From: Oscillospiraceae bacterium
GTDB lineage: Bacteria > Bacillota > Clostridia > Oscillospirales > Ruminococcaceae
Direction: 5' to 3'
Assembly (NCBI GenBank): GCA_016302225.1
Contig: JAEDOB010000013.1
Span: 1 to 17,861, forward strand
Length of the DNA: 17,861 nucleotides
Positions 1 through 6,468 of the stretch are shown piece after piece. The notes beneath the pieces are model-generated. The model made no database searches. It worked only from the letters and a program-made list of their open reading frames with translations, and was not told the origin of the DNA. Each line of letters begins with the position of its first letter. The stretch's first letter is position 1. Both the position numbers and the translations under genes were made by a program.

Positions 1-140
1 ATGTATGTATATCCATACAAATTTTTGCTGTTATGCTTCGTTAAGCTATTTACTTAACGAAATTATGCAAAATCGAAGACTATTTTCTGCAGTGAGCGAC
101 AAAATTTATTTAACTTTAAACGAGATTTCGGCTAATTTTA

Positions 141-178
141 GGGGCTGTTGCAGCGAACACTGCAGCAGCCCCTTTTTT
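141..178 (+). terminator. Rho-independent terminator
   Basis: A 13-bp stem (GGGGCTGTTGCAG at 141-153 with CTGCAGCAGCCCC at 160-172, one G-T pair) with a 6-nt loop is followed by six T residues. It would end a plus-strand transcript that begins left of the window. Confidence 0.85.
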
Positions 179-274
179 ATACGGCAGCTGTATCGTGGAC
201 TATTCAATTCCCCATTGCAGCAGAAATTATCCGCCGTATGAAAAGGCATAAAAAACGCTCCCGAACATTATGAT

Positions 275-327
275 TATAGCAAACGGCATTTTACTTTAGC
301 AAAATTACACCAAAGCCGTTTACTATA
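275..327. repeat. Inverted-repeat site S1 upstream of the recombinase, possible recombination site
   Basis: The arms TATAGCAAACGGC (275-287) and GCCGTTTACTATA (315-327) are inverted repeats matching at 12 of 13 positions, with a 27-bp spacer that begins ATTTTACTTT. A closely related site with the same arms and the same ATTTTACTTT spacer block lies at 16424-16481, and a single similar arm lies at 1803-1815 just after the recombinase gene. Large serine recombinases commonly have their attachment site beside their gene, so this could be an att or binding site. It also overlaps the probable recombinase promoter (TATAAT at 324-329), so it could instead be an operator. Confidence 0.5.
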
Positions 328-359
328 ATAAAGTAAAGGGAGGCAAAGATTTTTCAAAT

Positions 360-1790
360 ATGAAAACCGCTGCAGCATATATTCGTGTGTCAACGGAAGA
401 CCAGCTTGAATACTCTCCCGACAGCCAGCTCAAAAAAATCAGGGAATATGCCGAAAGAAACAGCATAACTATCCCCGAAGAATTTATCTTCATTGACGAG
501 GGCATCAGCGGAAGAAGAGCAGAAAAACGTCCTGCGTTTATGAAGATGATCTCACTTGCAAAAACCAAGCCAAAGCCCTTTGATTTGATACTTGTCTGGA
601 AATTCTCCCGATTTGCCCGCAGCCGTGAGGACAGTATCGTTTACAAATCAATGCTTCGCAAGCAATGCGGGATAGATGTTATGTCCATCTCGGAGCAGAT
701 AGGCGAGGACAAAACCGCTATTCTTATAGAAGCGCTTCTTGAGGCAATGGACGAATACTATTCCATAAATCTTGCCGAGGAAGTAAAGCGGGGAATGAAC
801 GAGAAATTCTCCCGAGGAGGGGTAGTTTCGCAGCCGCCCTTCGGGTATAAAATGGGTAACGGAGTTTTTGTCCCCGACGAGATGACTGCACCTATTGTTA
901 AAATGATCTTTAATGATTTTGTTTCGGGGACAGGTGTCCGAAAAATCGCTAAGAAGCTCAATGAAATGGGAATACGTTCTGTCAAGGGCAACAAGTTTGA
1001 AAATCGTACCGTTGAATATATCCTCTGCAATCCTACATATATCGGAAAGCTTCGCCGAAGCCCCAACGGACGTGAGAACGGTGACAGATTTCATCAGTCG
1101 CCCGATACTGTTATTGTTGACGGCAAGCATGAGCCTATCATCAGCAATGAACTATTTCGGTCGGCAAACGACAAGCTGCGTGAAAACAAAAAACGTTATG
1201 TCAGAAATGCTCAGCATAATGACGCCGATTTTATGCTTAGAGGAATTGTGCGGTGCTCGTCCTGCGGTTCAACGCTTGTGCAGGCTGTGAAAGGAAAATC
1301 TCTTCAATGCCATAAATATGCAAAAGGACAATGCGAGGTATCTCACAGTGTTACAATATCCAAAATGAATGAAGCCGTTCTCGAAAAGCTGAAATGCGAC
1401 CTTGAAAATTGTGAGTTCAGATTTGAGATCAAAAAGAAGTCTGATGCTAAAACCGATAATATCAACAAGATATTGCTTGAAAAGGAGTATAAAAAGCTGG
1501 AACGTGTCAAAGAAGCATTTGAAGCAGGTATCGACAGCCTTGACGAATACAAGCGGAACAAAACAAGGATCCATAACAGGATCGCCGAGCTTGAAAATTC
1601 AGTTTCCCCGCCCGAAGAGGAGCATATCACCGAAAAAGCGGAAGCCAAGCTTTCGGACATTATAGACAGATTGAGCGACAGCAACGTTTCGGAAAATGAG
1701 AAGAATACGCTGCTGCGTTCAATTATATCAAGCATAGTATTCGACAAGGAAAATATGACAATTCAAATAAAATATCTGCCTGTTTTTTGA
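360..1790 (+). CDS. Large serine recombinase (site-specific integrase)
   Basis: This 476-aa protein has the architecture of a large serine recombinase. The N-terminal resolvase domain (about 1-150) has YIRVSTEDQ, with catalytic Ser11 and Arg9, and FSRFARSRED, with Arg84 and Arg87. A recombinase domain spans about 155-285. A zinc ribbon follows with C299/C302 and C317/C325, then a coiled-coil region (about 365-420) before the C-terminus. Such enzymes integrate and excise phages and conjugative elements at short att sites. The ATG fits the family N-terminus. The nearest ribosome binding site, GGGAGG at 338-343, is 16 nt upstream, which is long and may mean weak translation. No domain is missing, so the enzyme looks intact. 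Related inverted-repeat sites lie on both sides. No other phage or conjugation gene is visible, so the rest of any element must lie to the left. Confidence 0.93.
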   Translation: MKTAAAYIRVSTEDQLEYSPDSQLKKIREYAERNSITIPEEFIFIDEGISGRRAEKRPAFMKMISLAKTKPKPFDLILVWKFSRFARSREDSIVYKSMLRKQCGIDVMSISEQIGEDKTAILIEALLEAMDEYYSINLAEEVKRGMNEKFSRGGVVSQPPFGYKMGNGVFVPDEMTAPIVKMIFNDFVSGTGVRKIAKKLNEMGIRSVKGNKFENRTVEYILCNPTYIGKLRRSPNGRENGDRFHQSPDTVIVDGKHEPIISNELFRSANDKLRENKKRYVRNAQHNDADFMLRGIVRCSSCGSTLVQAVKGKSLQCHKYAKGQCEVSHSVTISKMNEAVLEKLKCDLENCEFRFEIKKKSDAKTDNINKILLEKEYKKLERVKEAFEAGIDSLDEYKRNKTRIHNRIAELENSVSPPEEEHITEKAEAKLSDIIDRLSDSNVSENEKNTLLRSIISSIVFDKENMTIQIKYLPVF

Positions 1791-1802
1791 CACTTGCAAA
1801 AC

Positions 1803-1815
1803 TATAATAAACGTC
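1803..1815 (-). repeat. Half-site S3 downstream of the recombinase
   Basis: TATAATAAACGTC starts 13 bp after the recombinase stop codon. Its reverse complement differs by one base from the right arm GACGTTTACTATA of the site at 16469-16481, and in both cases the arm is preceded by an ATATAY-type tract. The partner arm is not visible, because MITE-1 copy 1 begins at 1827. It may be the other boundary of the recombinase element, in inverse orientation to the site at 275-327. Confidence 0.4.
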
Positions 1816-1826
1816 ATATATACCTA

Positions 1827-1937
1827 AGGAACTATTGATTAATTCAAATATTTCATTTTTCTTGCTGCCTGAGTGACGTATCTATGTGGGTGTTCCCCCG
1901 CCTTCGGCGGGGGAACACCCATTAATCAGTATTTCCC
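1827..1937 (+). mobile_element. MITE-1 copy 1 (111 bp, with internal hairpin)
   Basis: This is a non-coding element with terminal inverted repeats: AGGAACTATTGATTAAT at the left, and a right end whose complement reads GGGAAATACTGATTAAT. It is flanked by TA on both sides (1825-1826 and 1938-1939), as expected for IS630/Tc1-type insertion. The core CTTGCTGCCTGAGTGACGTA is shared with copies at 6353, 12737 and 16158. The right half is a perfect 15-bp hairpin (GGGTGTTCCCCCGCC at 1888-1902, loop TTC, complement at 1906-1920). It contains no transposase and would have been moved in trans. Confidence 0.85.
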
Positions 1938-2251
1938 TATATATCTCTTTGGAGTTAAGACCTCCCGACGGCAATCCCGACCTTTCCTCGCTGCTTTCGG
2001 GGCTGACAGGCGGCGGAAACGGCACCGGTCCTCCATCGGGGGAGCTTGACATCTCGAAAATGATGCAGCTGATGTCCGCAGTTTCGGGTGCGGGTGCCGA
2101 CGACAAAAATACCGCCCTTATTGCCGCCCTGAAGCCCTATCTCAGCGAGCAGAAGCAGAAAAAAGCCGAAAAAGCCATCAAGCTTTTGAAGGTGCTGGCA
2201 ATTTTTTCGGCTTTGAAGGAGCAGGGGCTTCTTGATGACCTTTCATTGTAA
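1886..2251 (+). CDS. Small hypothetical protein, probably 5'-truncated at a MITE-1 junction
   Basis: The frame is open from a GTG at 1886, but the first 18 or so residues (MGVPPPSAGEHPLISISL) are encoded by MITE-1 and are probably not native. The same residues, with one change, can be read in MITE-1 copy 2. The plausible native part starts near residue 20: a Gly-rich stretch (SSLLSGLTGGGNG), then helical segments DISKMMQLMSAVSG and ALKPYLSEQKQKKAEKAIK, ending LLKVLAIFSALKEQGLL. No ribosome binding site precedes the GTG, and no ATG occurs before residue 58. The original start was therefore probably lost when the recombinase element or the MITE arrived. The gene lies 15 nt upstream of the small gene at 2267, its likely operon partner. 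Function is unknown. It may be a pseudogene. Confidence 0.55.
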   Translation: MGVPPPSAGEHPLISISLYISLELRPPDGNPDLSSLLSGLTGGGNGTGPPSGELDISKMMQLMSAVSGAGADDKNTALIAALKPYLSEQKQKKAEKAIKLLKVLAIFSALKEQGLLDDLSL

Positions 2252-2266
2252 CGGAGGTGGGGAAAA

Positions 2267-2578
2267 ATGCCCGAAAACCGCAGACCGTCGGGACGGAATA
2301 TGCCCTATCCCGCAAGACCGACAAATAACCGTTCCCAGCCCCCGCCCCGCTTTGAAAGCCGCAAGCCCGACAAGCCGAATATACCAAATCAGCCCGAGGA
2401 GAAGCCGAAAACCGTTCCCCCACCAAAAAGCCCGACGGTTTACCCCGTTCAGTCAAATCCGCTGGCGGAGATATTTTCATCGCCCGATAGTCTGCTGCTT
2501 CTGGCACTTATTTACATGCTTTACAGAGAAAAGGCAGACCCAAAGCTGCTTCTGGCACTTGCGTATATAATGCTGTAA
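2267..2578 (+). CDS. Small proline-rich hypothetical protein
   Basis: This 103-aa protein has a basic, Pro/Arg/Asn-rich, probably disordered N-terminal two thirds. It ends in a hydrophobic segment (about 70-103) containing SPDSLLLLALIYMLYREKAD and a second LLALAYIML stretch, which could be a pair of short helices or a membrane hairpin. The ATG has a strong ribosome binding site (GGAGGTGG about 6 nt upstream). The preceding gene stops 15 nt earlier, so the two are probably co-transcribed. I recognise no named family. Gly-rich and Pro-rich gene pairs like this are familiar in Clostridia from memory, but without an assigned role. Confidence 0.7.
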   Translation: MPENRRPSGRNMPYPARPTNNRSQPPPRFESRKPDKPNIPNQPEEKPKTVPPPKSPTVYPVQSNPLAEIFSSPDSLLLLALIYMLYREKADPKLLLALAYIML

Positions 2579-2583
2579 GCTGC

Positions 2584-2615
2584 ATTTTCATTGCTTTTGC
2601 TGCCTGAATGACATA
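2584..2615 (+). repeat. Possible MITE-1 remnant
   Basis: The stretch TTGCTGCCTGAATGACATAT differs by a few bases from the MITE-1 core (TTGCTGCCTGAGTGACGTAT), and the T-rich lead-in also fits. No terminal repeats or hairpin remain, so this is at most a decayed fragment. Confidence 0.35.
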
Positions 2616-2621
2616 TTAAAT

Positions 2622-2656
2622 ATAAAAAGGCGGCTGAACCGTAGCTCAGCCGCCGA
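2622..2656 (-). terminator. Rho-independent terminator of the PARG operon
   Basis: GGCGGCTGA (2629-2637) pairs with TCAGCCGCC (2646-2654). Read on the minus strand, the stem is followed by TTTTTATA. It stands a few bases after the stop codon of the minus-strand macrodomain gene and ends its operon. Confidence 0.85.
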
Positions 2657-2661
2657 ATGTT

Positions 2662-3510
2662 TTATAAAAGAATTCTCTTGAACGTGTTGTAATTTCCCAT
2701 ATCCTTAGGCGGGCAGTAAACCGCAAATGCCACCTCGTCAAACATTTTCGCCTTGTCTTCGAGAATTTCCTTGTAAGCCCTTGCAACTATCTGCGGGTCA
2801 TTTTGAAACGCTCCGCAGCCGAATGCGCCGAGAACAAGCAGGTCGGCACCGTTTGCGGCGGCAATATCAAGGATATGCGCCCCCCTCTTCTTGTGGATAG
2901 CCAACAGCTCTGCGGGAGTTACCCTTGCCGCCTTTCCATGACCGGGATTCATGGCATTATACGGATTTGGGCGCAGATTGGGAGCCGCACAGGTAATGAC
3001 GTCCACGGAAAACCATTCGCTTTCGGGGACAGCCTCGGGAAATGCCGTATCGCTTTTCAAGGAAATAACACCGGGCGTGTATATGCAGGCGTCGGTATAT
3101 TTGACATCGCCAAGGCTTCTGTGCATACCGTAATACTGCTCAAAAAGCTCCTTTTTCCGCAGACAGGGATAGAGCGTCGAACAGCGGCAGAGAGCCTCCT
3201 CCTGTGCGGAGCTGCCCTTTGTTACGCCGCCGCCCGGATTGGTCGCCGATGCAAAATTCAGCACGGCGATTTTTTTGCCCGCATATTCCGAACTCAAACG
3301 TTTTGCCGCCTGCAAGGTACGCTCGGCTGTCACGGAAATTTTGCCGCTTTTTCCGACGTTATTGACCTCGGGATAATCGTCCGCTGCATAGAATTTCGTA
3401 TTCTCCTCCGAATATTTTACAGCAGCCGCCAGCCGAGGATCTTCCCTGCAAAGCCGCATAGTATCTTCAAAAATATCAATTCGTTTCTCTACCGAATTTT
3501 CATAACCCAT
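2662..3510 (-). CDS. PARG-like macrodomain protein (TIGR02452 family poly(ADP-ribose) glycohydrolase)
   Basis: This 282-aa protein carries the bacterial PARG signature GGG-X6-8-QEE: NPGGGVTKGSSAQEE, with GGG at about 93-95 and QEE at 103-105. The second Glu is the expected catalytic residue. A later GAFGCGAFQND (about 228-238) matches the phosphate-binding loop of macrodomains. Enzymes of this family hydrolyse ADP-ribose polymers or remove ADP-ribose from targets in the cytoplasm. I chose the ATG at 3508-3510 because AGAGG lies 9 nt upstream; an upstream TTG at 3517-3519 directly abuts that site. It is the last gene of a minus-strand run, 30 nt after the three-paralogue block, and is followed by a terminator. 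The motif is intact, so activity is likely. The natural substrate is unknown. Confidence 0.92.
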   Translation of the reverse strand: MGYENSVEKRIDIFEDTMRLCREDPRLAAAVKYSEENTKFYAADDYPEVNNVGKSGKISVTAERTLQAAKRLSSEYAGKKIAVLNFASATNPGGGVTKGSSAQEEALCRCSTLYPCLRKKELFEQYYGMHRSLGDVKYTDACIYTPGVISLKSDTAFPEAVPESEWFSVDVITCAAPNLRPNPYNAMNPGHGKAARVTPAELLAIHKKRGAHILDIAAANGADLLVLGAFGCGAFQNDPQIVARAYKEILEDKAKMFDEVAFAVYCPPKDMGNYNTFKRILL

Positions 3511-3540
3511 TTTTCTCAACCTCTTTCTGTGTTTTTCCTA

Positions 3541-4395
3541 TTACTCATCAATAATTCCGTTTGCTTCAAGACATTTTGCGAAAAAGTCCGCAAGCTCGGG
3601 CACTGTGCGCCGTTTATCGCAGTATATGGAAACATCGGATTCGCCATATAGATTTTCGTATTCCGTATATTTCTCCGCCGCATTTTCGGGAGATAAAAAC
3701 TCCACCTTACTATCATGCACCCACACGCCTATGGCAAGACATTCCGTAAAATCGGGATAAAACGTCGGCTTTTCGTAATTCACGTCGGACAGCTTTTCCC
3801 ATTCCTCGGCGGGCATCTCGTTCCAATAGGTAACAGCAGCCGCAAAATCAAGAAAGGGAAACTCCGCCGCCATGCCTACAAATTCTTCAAACAGCTCAAA
3901 AAAATCGGGATATTTGCCCATTATCCCATTCATGCCCACAACGCCGTTGGGGTGAACCATACCGTTTGATGAAGAATTCGAGAACACGTCGCTGCGCATA
4001 TTTATCAAATAAAAGGGCTTCTCCGACTTTGGATATTCGCAGTCGACAAAAGCAGAATCTGCCCTGCGGATAAATTCTGCCGCCTGTTCTTCGCTGACAG
4101 GCTTTCCTCTCAGCTGATAGTAGGGTCTGCGGGTACCGCTGTAATCCTCCGTCCCTTTGTCAAAGGTGACCTGAATGCTTTTCAGCTTTTCCGCAAATTC
4201 CTTGCTAAACTCATAAATGGTATTCCCGCTTCGGTCATTGTAACAACTGTCATCGGAAACTAAACCGTTCAGCAATTTAACACTTCTGTTGCCCAGCCAA
4301 TCTGTAATGTTTCCGACGACCATATACATATCATCATAATCCTCGCAAACAAAATCATCGGGCAAACCATTAATAATATAATCAAATGCCGTCAT
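3541..4395 (-). CDS. Hypothetical protein, tandem paralogue A
   Basis: This 284-aa protein belongs to an unknown family present three times in a row. Shared blocks are PYYQLRGKPVSEEQAAEFIR (about 90-110), HPNGVVGMNGIMGKYPDF followed by FPFLDF (middle), and IGVWVHDSKVEFLSPENA with YCDKR and CLEANG near the C-terminus. There is no signal peptide or membrane segment, and the charge is strongly acidic, so it is probably cytoplasmic. Copy A ends soon after CLEANG and lacks the Lys/Arg-rich tail (about 15-20 aa) of copies B and C, perhaps a C-terminal truncation. Its ribosome binding site (GAGG, 7 nt before the ATG) overlaps the stop codon of copy B, so translation is probably coupled. I cannot name a function. 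Acidic tandem paralogues can be immunity proteins, but no toxin is visible. Confidence 0.8.
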   Translation of the reverse strand: MTAFDYIINGLPDDFVCEDYDDMYMVVGNITDWLGNRSVKLLNGLVSDDSCYNDRSGNTIYEFSKEFAEKLKSIQVTFDKGTEDYSGTRRPYYQLRGKPVSEEQAAEFIRRADSAFVDCEYPKSEKPFYLINMRSDVFSNSSSNGMVHPNGVVGMNGIMGKYPDFFELFEEFVGMAAEFPFLDFAAAVTYWNEMPAEEWEKLSDVNYEKPTFYPDFTECLAIGVWVHDSKVEFLSPENAAEKYTEYENLYGESDVSIYCDKRRTVPELADFFAKCLEANGIIDE

Positions 4396-4404
4396 AGCAA
4401 TACC

Positions 4405-5322
4405 TCATTTATTGTGCGTGGATCTCATAATATCTTTCCTGAATTTGTCAAGCCGTTTCTCAAATTCTTCACCGCCAACACCGTTTGCTTCAAGACATTT
4501 TGAGAAAAAGTCCGCAAGCGCAGGCTCTCCGTTACGTTTATCGCAGTATATCTCGGCATCTTTTTCACCGTAAAGCTTTTCGTATTCCTTGTACTTCTTA
4601 GACGCATTATCGGGGGATAAAAACTCCACCTTGCCCTCATGCACCCACACGCCTATTTCCAGATTTTTCGTGAAATTCGGGTAGCTTGACGGTCTTTCGT
4701 AGCCATCGGTGCAGATCTCGTCCCATTCCTCGGGCGCAATTTCATTCCAATCGCTGACTGCCAGCACAAAATCAAGAAAGGGAAACTCCATTGCCAAGCC
4801 TACAAATTCACTGAAAAGCTCACAGAAATTGGGGTATTTCCCCATTATCCCGTTCATGCCCACAACGCCGTTGGGGTGAACCATACCATTGGACCCTGAA
4901 TCGGAAAATAAGTCGCTGTCCATATTTATCAGATAAAAATACGGCTTTTCCTCCGAATAATCGCAGTCCCTGAAGGCAAAGTCCGTCCTTTGGATAAATT
5001 CTGCCGCCTGTTCCTCGCTGACAGGCTTTCCTCTCAGCTGATAGTAGGGTCTGCGGACATAAGTATTGTAAGCCTCCGTCCCCTCGTCAAAGGTGACCTC
5101 AATGCTTTTGAGCTTTTTCAGACATTCCTTTTCAATAACATAGACAGTATTCCCGCTTTTGTCATAATAAGAATGGTCATTCAGGAATAACTCGTTCAGC
5201 AATTTAACGCTTCTGTTCTCCCGACAATTTGGCATATTTCCTGCTATCTCGCACAGTTCGGCGTACTCATCGCAAGCAAATTCGTCGGGCAGACCATTTA
5301 CTATATATTCAAATGCTGTCAT
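4405..5322 (-). CDS. Hypothetical protein, tandem paralogue B
   Basis: This 305-aa middle copy of the triplet has the same block order as A: VTFDEGTEAY, PYYQLRGKPVSEEQAAEFIQ, HPNGVVGMNGIMGKYPNF, FPFLDF, IGVWVHEGKVEFLSPDNA, YCDKR and CLEANG. It adds a basic tail (EEFEKRLDKFRKDI and a few more residues). It is closer to A than to C over the N-terminal third (MTAFEYIVNGLPDEF against MTAFDYIINGLPDDF), which suggests the A/B duplication is the more recent. Its ATG overlaps the stop of copy C by 4 bp, and AAGG lies about 7 nt upstream. Probably cytoplasmic; function unknown. Confidence 0.8.
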   Translation of the reverse strand: MTAFEYIVNGLPDEFACDEYAELCEIAGNMPNCRENRSVKLLNELFLNDHSYYDKSGNTVYVIEKECLKKLKSIEVTFDEGTEAYNTYVRRPYYQLRGKPVSEEQAAEFIQRTDFAFRDCDYSEEKPYFYLINMDSDLFSDSGSNGMVHPNGVVGMNGIMGKYPNFCELFSEFVGLAMEFPFLDFVLAVSDWNEIAPEEWDEICTDGYERPSSYPNFTKNLEIGVWVHEGKVEFLSPDNASKKYKEYEKLYGEKDAEIYCDKRNGEPALADFFSKCLEANGVGGEEFEKRLDKFRKDIMRSTHNK

Positions 5323-6227
5323 AATTGATCCTTCTTGAATTTGTCAAGCCATTTTTTAATTTCTTTTGCGCCGACACCGTTTGCCTCAAGACATTTTCTT
5401 ATGAAATCCGAATCCCCTGGCGAACGTCCGCGCTTATCGCAGTATATGGAAACATCTGCTTCACCGTAATACTTTTCGTATTCGTTATATTTTTTTGCCG
5501 CATTTTCGGGAGATAAAAATTCGACCTTCTTATCGTGTACCCACACCCCTATCTCCAGATTTTCCGTGAAGTTCGGGAAATATGACGGCACCTTGTAATC
5601 ACCCTTAAAAAGCTTGTCCCATTCTTCGGGCGGGATCTCGTCCCAGCAGCTGACAGCATACACAAAATCCAAAAACGGAAACTCCACCGCATAACTTACG
5701 AATTCCACAAACAGCTCATAAAAGTTGGGGTATTTGCTCATTATCCCGTTCATACCCACAACACCGTTCGGATGAACGGGACCGTTAGCTAAATATTCCG
5801 AAAACAAACAGCTGCTGATATTTATCATATTAAGATTCGGTTTTCCCTCGGTGCATCGGCAGTCATAAAAAGCATAATCTGCCCATCGGATAAACTCAAC
5901 TGCCTCTTTCTCGCTGATACGCTTTCCCCGCATCTGATAATAGGGCTTTCGGACATCGGGGTCGTAATCCTCCGTCCCCTCGTCAAAGGTGACCTGAATG
6001 GTTTTCAGCTTTTCCATATACTCTTTGCTGATGATAAAACAATCTCTGTCATAATTTTCCTCATAGCAGCCTCTCCTGAAAAATGCCCTGATCAGTTCAT
6101 ATTTAAGATATCCCAAAGGAGAAAGTGCATTTTCTGCAACATTTTCCAAAAGCATATACCCATCCGAGTTCTCCTCACCGTCAAAGCTGCCCTTCACGCT
6201 GTCCAAAATATAATCAAAAGCATTCAT
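5319..6227 (-). CDS. Hypothetical protein, tandem paralogue C
   Basis: This 302-aa protein is the first of the three tandem copies and the most divergent at its N-terminus (MNAFDYILDSVKGSF). It keeps the family blocks: VTFDEGTEDY, PYYQMRGKRISEKEAVEFIR, HPNGVVGMNGIMSKYPNF, IGVWVHDKKVEFLSPENA, YCDKR and CLEANG, and ends in a basic tail. GAGGCG lies 7 nt before the ATG. A nested MITE begins 16 bp upstream of the start. Without it, the 411-aa gene upstream would end only 17 nt away, so C was probably an internal gene of a longer operon. No membrane segment is seen; function unknown. Confidence 0.8.
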   Translation of the reverse strand: MNAFDYILDSVKGSFDGEENSDGYMLLENVAENALSPLGYLKYELIRAFFRRGCYEENYDRDCFIISKEYMEKLKTIQVTFDEGTEDYDPDVRKPYYQMRGKRISEKEAVEFIRWADYAFYDCRCTEGKPNLNMINISSCLFSEYLANGPVHPNGVVGMNGIMSKYPNFYELFVEFVSYAVEFPFLDFVYAVSCWDEIPPEEWDKLFKGDYKVPSYFPNFTENLEIGVWVHDKKVEFLSPENAAKKYNEYEKYYGEADVSIYCDKRGRSPGDSDFIRKCLEANGVGAKEIKKWLDKFKKDQL

Positions 6228-6244
6228 ATTATCGCCTCGTTATA

Positions 6245-6466
6245 CTAAGAATCAATTAAAAAGTGAATAAAAAATCAAGCAAAATCTTGCGTATATGGTT
6301 TTTGCGCAGATTTTGAAATCTCTGATTTTACCTGCACTTTTATTGGTTATTAGGGAACCACTGATTAAATCAATATTTTTATTTTTCTTGTTACCTGAGT
6401 AACGTATCTAGGTGGGTGTTCTCCCGCCTTCGGCGGGAGAACACCCATTAATCAGCATTTCCTTAG
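6245..6466. mobile_element. MITE-2 copy (interrupted by MITE-1 copy 2)
   Basis: The left part (6245-6350) begins CTAAGAATCAATTA, and internal blocks such as TTTTGCGCAGATTTT match the intact MITE-2 at 16318-16414. The right end was split: TATTGGTTAT (6341-6350), the TA at 6351-6352, and G at 6466 join to give TATTGGTTATTAG, which matches CATTGGAGATTAG at the end of the other copy. TA at 6243-6244 and at 6467-6468 is the target duplication. The non-coding element was therefore about 109 bp long before MITE-1 entered it. Confidence 0.75.
6353..6463 (+). mobile_element. MITE-1 copy 2 (111 bp), nested in MITE-2
   Basis: It has the same length and organisation as the copy at 1827. The left end is GGGAACCACTGATTAAA, and the complement of the right end is AGGAAATGCTGATTAAT. 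It is flanked by TA at 6351-6352 and 6464-6465. The hairpin arm reads GGGTGTTCTCCCGCC (6414-6428), loop TTC, with a perfect complement at 6432-6446. The C-to-T change relative to copy 1 is matched by G-to-A in the other arm, so the pairing is kept. Confidence 0.85.
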
Positions 6467-6468
6467 TA

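Larger units (their letters stand above)
1..359. other. Intergenic stretch left of the recombinase gene
   Basis: I see no credible gene here. A short reading frame from 5 to 241 runs through a terminator hairpin and has no recognisable domain. The stretch holds a perfect 9-bp hairpin (arms TTCGTTAAG at 37-45 and CTTAACGAA at 53-61), a rho-independent terminator at 141-178, and an inverted repeat at 275-327 just before the recombinase gene. A TATAAT hexamer at 324-329 could be the recombinase -10 box, but no good -35 box stands 17 bp before it. The region probably belongs to the same mobile element as the recombinase. Confidence 0.5.

Noticed and set aside
2803..3651. Plus-strand open frame of 282 aa opposite the PARG gene
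   Set aside because: The minus strand carries the GGG/QEE catalytic signature; the plus frame spans two minus-strand genes and has no signal of its own.
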